This document shows, one piece after another, positions 61,929 through 64,000 of a stretch of DNA of 64,000 nucleotides. The notes under the pieces were generated by a model, which saw nothing but the letters and a program-made list of their open reading frames with translations, ran no database searches and was not told where the DNA came from. Each line of letters begins with the position of its first letter. The first letter of the stretch is position 1. The stretch comes from Microcystis panniformis FACHB-1757. GTDB taxonomy: Bacteria > Cyanobacteriota > Cyanobacteriia > Cyanobacteriales > Microcystaceae. Position numbers and translations under genes: made by a program. The stretch lies in assembly GCF_001264245.1 (NCBI RefSeq), contig NZ_CP011339.1:682001-746000 (forward strand), read 5' to 3'.

Positions 61929-63606
61929 GGGTTTGCTGAATAACTGTGAAATACTTATGATATAAGGATTACAGCCATATTAAATTCCCAAAAAGTCAAG
62001 AAAAAGGGACAGAAAACGGCTAAAATTGCTAAAATACCCTTGCACTTATCCGACAAGAACATATGTACCGAAAAACGAACGAGTCTTCAATTGCCCCAGA
62101 AAACTTTGAGTTGCCTTTTGAGGGAAAATTATCAGCAGATAATCGCTGGATAATAATGGCAGAGTTAATTCCCTGGGAAGAATTTGAAGAAGAATATGCC
62201 CAAAATTTTGACGAAGAAATGGGTGCGCCAGCCAAACCATTTAGGATGGCATTAGGAGCATTAATTATTAAGGAAAAATTAAAAACAAGCGACAGGGAAA
62301 CCATAGAGCAAATCAAGGAAAACCCCTATTTACAGTATTTTCTAGGGATGTCAGCCTATAGTAATGAAGCTCTATTTGATGCGACAATGTTCGTTAATTT
62401 TCGTAAAAGAATCAGTAAGAATTTAATCAATAAAATTAATAAAAGAATGGTGATGAGAGAGAGAAAAAAGAAGGAAATTGAAGAAAAAAGTGAAAGAAAA
62501 GAAGAAGAAAAAGAGAGTCAAATAAAAAATAAAGGAAAATTAATATTAGATGCAAGTTGCGCACCTGCTGATCTAAGTTATCCCCAGGATTTAGGGATAT
62601 TAAATCAAGCAAGAAAGAAAACAGAAAACATTCTAGATTGTCTCTATCAAAGTTTGAGAATCAAGCTGAAGAAAAAGCCAAGAACTTATAGAAAAAGAGC
62701 GAGAAAAGATTATTTAAAAGTAGCCAAAAAACGTCGTTGTTCTCAAAAAGAAAGACGAGAAGCTATCAAGAAGCAACTGCAATATATCAAAAGAAATCTA
62801 TCTCAAATAGAGAAATTAATCGAGGGGGATCAGAGTTAAGTAGTCTCAGCAAAAGAAACTACAAAATGTTGTTAGTGGTGACAGAAGTTTATCGTCAACA
62901 ATTGTGGATGTGGGAAAATAAATCATCGAGAATTGATGATAGAATTGTGAGTATAACCCAACCACACATCCGCCCTATCGTTAGAGGAAAAGCAGGAAAA
63001 CCAGTTGAATTTGGAGCAAAAATCTCAGTAAGCTGTTTTGAGAGTTATGTATTTTTAGACCATTTAAGTTGGGATAATTTTAATGAATCTGGGGACTTAC
63101 AAGCGCAAGTAGAAGAGTATAAAGAATTCACAGGATATTATCCAGAATCAGTTCATGTTGATAAAATTTATCGAACTAGAAAAAATCTAGCTTGGTGTAA
63201 AGAAAGAGGAATTAGAATCAGTGGAGTTCCTCTAGGAAGACCACCTAAAAATATTAGTAAAGAAACTAAAAAACAAGCTCTTGAGGATGAAGGAATTCGG
63301 AATGCAATTGAAGGTAAATTTGGTCAAGCAAAAAGAAGATATAGTCTTGATTGTATCATGACAAAACTTGATAAAACTTCAGAAACTTCCATTGCCATTA
63401 CTTTTTTAGTCATCAATCTTTCTAACCTGCTTAGACAGGTTAACTGTCTTTTTTTGTCCCTATTTCTTTATACATCTAAATTTAGCTTTATTCATCCCTC
63501 TTTGATTAGAAAAGATGATAAAAAAGCTGATTTCTCAACAGAAAAACTTATCTTAAATTCGGGCTGATTTTTGAGAGTTTTTGTTTTTTACTTTTTCAGC
63601 AAACCC
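61929..63606 (+). mobile_element. Insertion sequence, copy 2 (same IS as 1217-3127)
   Basis: Ends GGGTTTGCTGAATAACTG and ..TTTTTCAGCAAACCC; TSD TATTTA at 61923-61928 and 63607-63612. It lacks the two nested MITEs of copy 1 and so shows the intact layout of the element. Confidence 0.93.
62063..63567 (+). pseudogene. Transposase of IS copy 2, frameshifted at a G5 run
   Basis: The frame from ATG 62063 is identical to the copy-1 transposase until IEG, where the run GGGGG at 62824-62828 has one G fewer than copy 1 (2088-2093, six). This causes a stop 11 bp later. The remaining frame (GSELSSLSKRNYKMLLVVTE onward) stays open to 63567 and has a natural C-terminus about 30 residues longer than in copy 1. 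So this copy is broken but its ends are intact. Confidence 0.93.
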
Positions 63607-63639
63607 TATTTATTCCCCTTTTTGCCTTTTGCATGAGTA

Positions 63640-63670
63640 GAAAACGGGTTTCTCCGAGAAACCCGTTTTC
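63640..63670. terminator. Strong palindrome, terminator-like
   Basis: GAAAACGGGTTTCTC and its exact inverse (15 bp) with a single central base. It ends in CGTTTTC and may terminate transcription in either direction. It separates IS copy 2 from the group II intron. Confidence 0.55.
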
Positions 63671-63710
63671 TGTGCGTTACTCAACGGATTTAGTATTAAA
63701 CCGGCTATAT

Positions 63711-63785
63711 TAGGGGTCGAGAAGGTCGTCACCGACCTCCCCTCCCATTCAGAACCGTGCATGAGACTTTCACCTCACACGGCTC
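63711..63785 (-). ncRNA. 3' end (domains V-VI) of a group II intron
   Basis: Domain V is the 34-nt hairpin at 63785-63752 on the minus strand (GAGCCGTGTGAGG..GCACGGTTC). It is followed by GGGAGGTCGGTGACGACC, a domain VI-like stem, and the end near 63711 (CGACCCCTA). Domain V begins the base after the RT stop codon. Confidence 0.85.
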
Positions 63786-64000
63786 CTAGTTTGACTGTTC
63801 CCTTGTTAAGGATACAGCTTGACTTCCTTTGGTTAACCTTGTATTATCTAGTTTGACTTCTGATTTTGTCAAACCAGATGGATTTAGGCTTCCATCGGTT
63901 GCCGATTTATCATCGTGACAGTGGCGGTGTAGTAATTGAAGGTTTTTATATTCATCCTTTCCGCCTAGGCTGAGAGGATGAATGTGGTCAACTTCAATTA
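63786..64000 (-). CDS. Group II intron reverse transcriptase/maturase, HNH C-terminus (partial)
   Basis: The last 71 codons of a gene running in from beyond the right edge. They read IEVDHIHPLSLGGKDEYKNL then QLLHRHCHDDKSATDG, the H-H-N-type HNH endonuclease signature (DHI..GG..NL..LH..CH..K) at the C-terminus of many group II intron RTs. A tail (SLNPSGLTKSEVKLDNTRL) and TAG at 63786-63788 follow. The RT, maturase and DNA-binding domains are outside the window. The HNH nuclease nicks target DNA in retrohoming. Confidence 0.9.
   Translation of the reverse strand, partial: IEVDHIHPLSLGGKDEYKNLQLLHRHCHDDKSATDGSLNPSGLTKSEVKLDNTRLTKGSQAVSLTREQSN

Noticed and set aside
1..64000. tRNA or rRNA genes
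   Set aside because: I looked for T-loop GGTTC patterns and rRNA motifs by eye and found none that fit; a covariance search would be decisive.

Overview
The window looks like a chromosomal segment of a bloom-forming unicellular cyanobacterium, most probably Microcystis aeruginosa. The evidence is: chlB (dark-operative protochlorophyllide reductase) and narB (ferredoxin-type nitrate reductase) with a perfect NtcA box; many HIP1 octamers (GCGATCGC); heptamer short tandem repeats such as TTATCAG; a dnaX gene carrying a mini-intein; and a very heavy load of insertion sequences, MITEs and group II intron pieces. The species name is inferred from this character and was not checked against a database.

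Layout. 0-1 kb: rpsD. 1.2-3.1 kb: an IS (copy 1) carrying two nested MITEs. 3.1-20.3 kb: a minus-strand operon of five very large proteins (608, 1519, 1069, 735 and 1334 aa) without signal peptides, including a DUF6603-like protein, a protein with a His-Me-finger-like nuclease motif and a coiled coil, and a LamG/tail-fibre-like protein. A nucleotidyltransferase gene and an HSDR_N-like nuclease gene sit inside this operon. It is the least explained and most interesting block. 20.4-24.3 kb: unexplained structured DNA, a solitary tnpB element, a PEP-CTERM protein and an RTX protein. 24.4-29.9 kb: a 10-bp iteron array, a DUF4384-like regulator, a VapBC module inserted between two copies of a 185-bp duplication, and a TPR-CHAT protease-like gene. 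30-34 kb: an IS110 element with a readable bridge RNA, an orphan XRE antitoxin, and an IS630 wreck hit by three MITEs and an in-frame palindromic insert. 34-38 kb: small accessory genes including a GC-rich 2OG-Fe(II) oxygenase. 38-39.4 kb: a decayed PIG-V-like glycosyltransferase. 39.9-42.1 kb: hom and a frameshifted LysM/M23 peptidase. 42.2-45 kb: a pile of dead IS (IS1-type interrupted by IS4-type). 45-57.9 kb: core genes narB, dnaX, monothiol grx, a split mscS, lipA, midA, chlB, a parA-like gene and a pseudopilin. 58-59.3 kb: a MITE containing an ORF-less group II intron that itself contains a MITE. 59.3-61.7 kb: trmL, a small RHH-like gene, and an orphan C5 cytosine methyltransferase. 61.9-63.6 kb: IS copy 2. 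63.7-64 kb: the 3' end of a group II intron with an HNH-tailed reverse transcriptase.

Five small-repeat families can be delimited precisely because their target-site duplications are visible: 7-bp TSD (4 copies), 8-bp TSD (5 copies, 4 with a clear TSD), TA TSD (two families), and a 6-bp TAnnTA TSD shared by the IS and two larger non-autonomous relatives. Several broken genes (M23 peptidase, MscS channel, IS copy 2) are split at or beside short G/C homopolymers, so either slippage or assembly error should be considered. No tRNA, rRNA or CRISPR array was seen.
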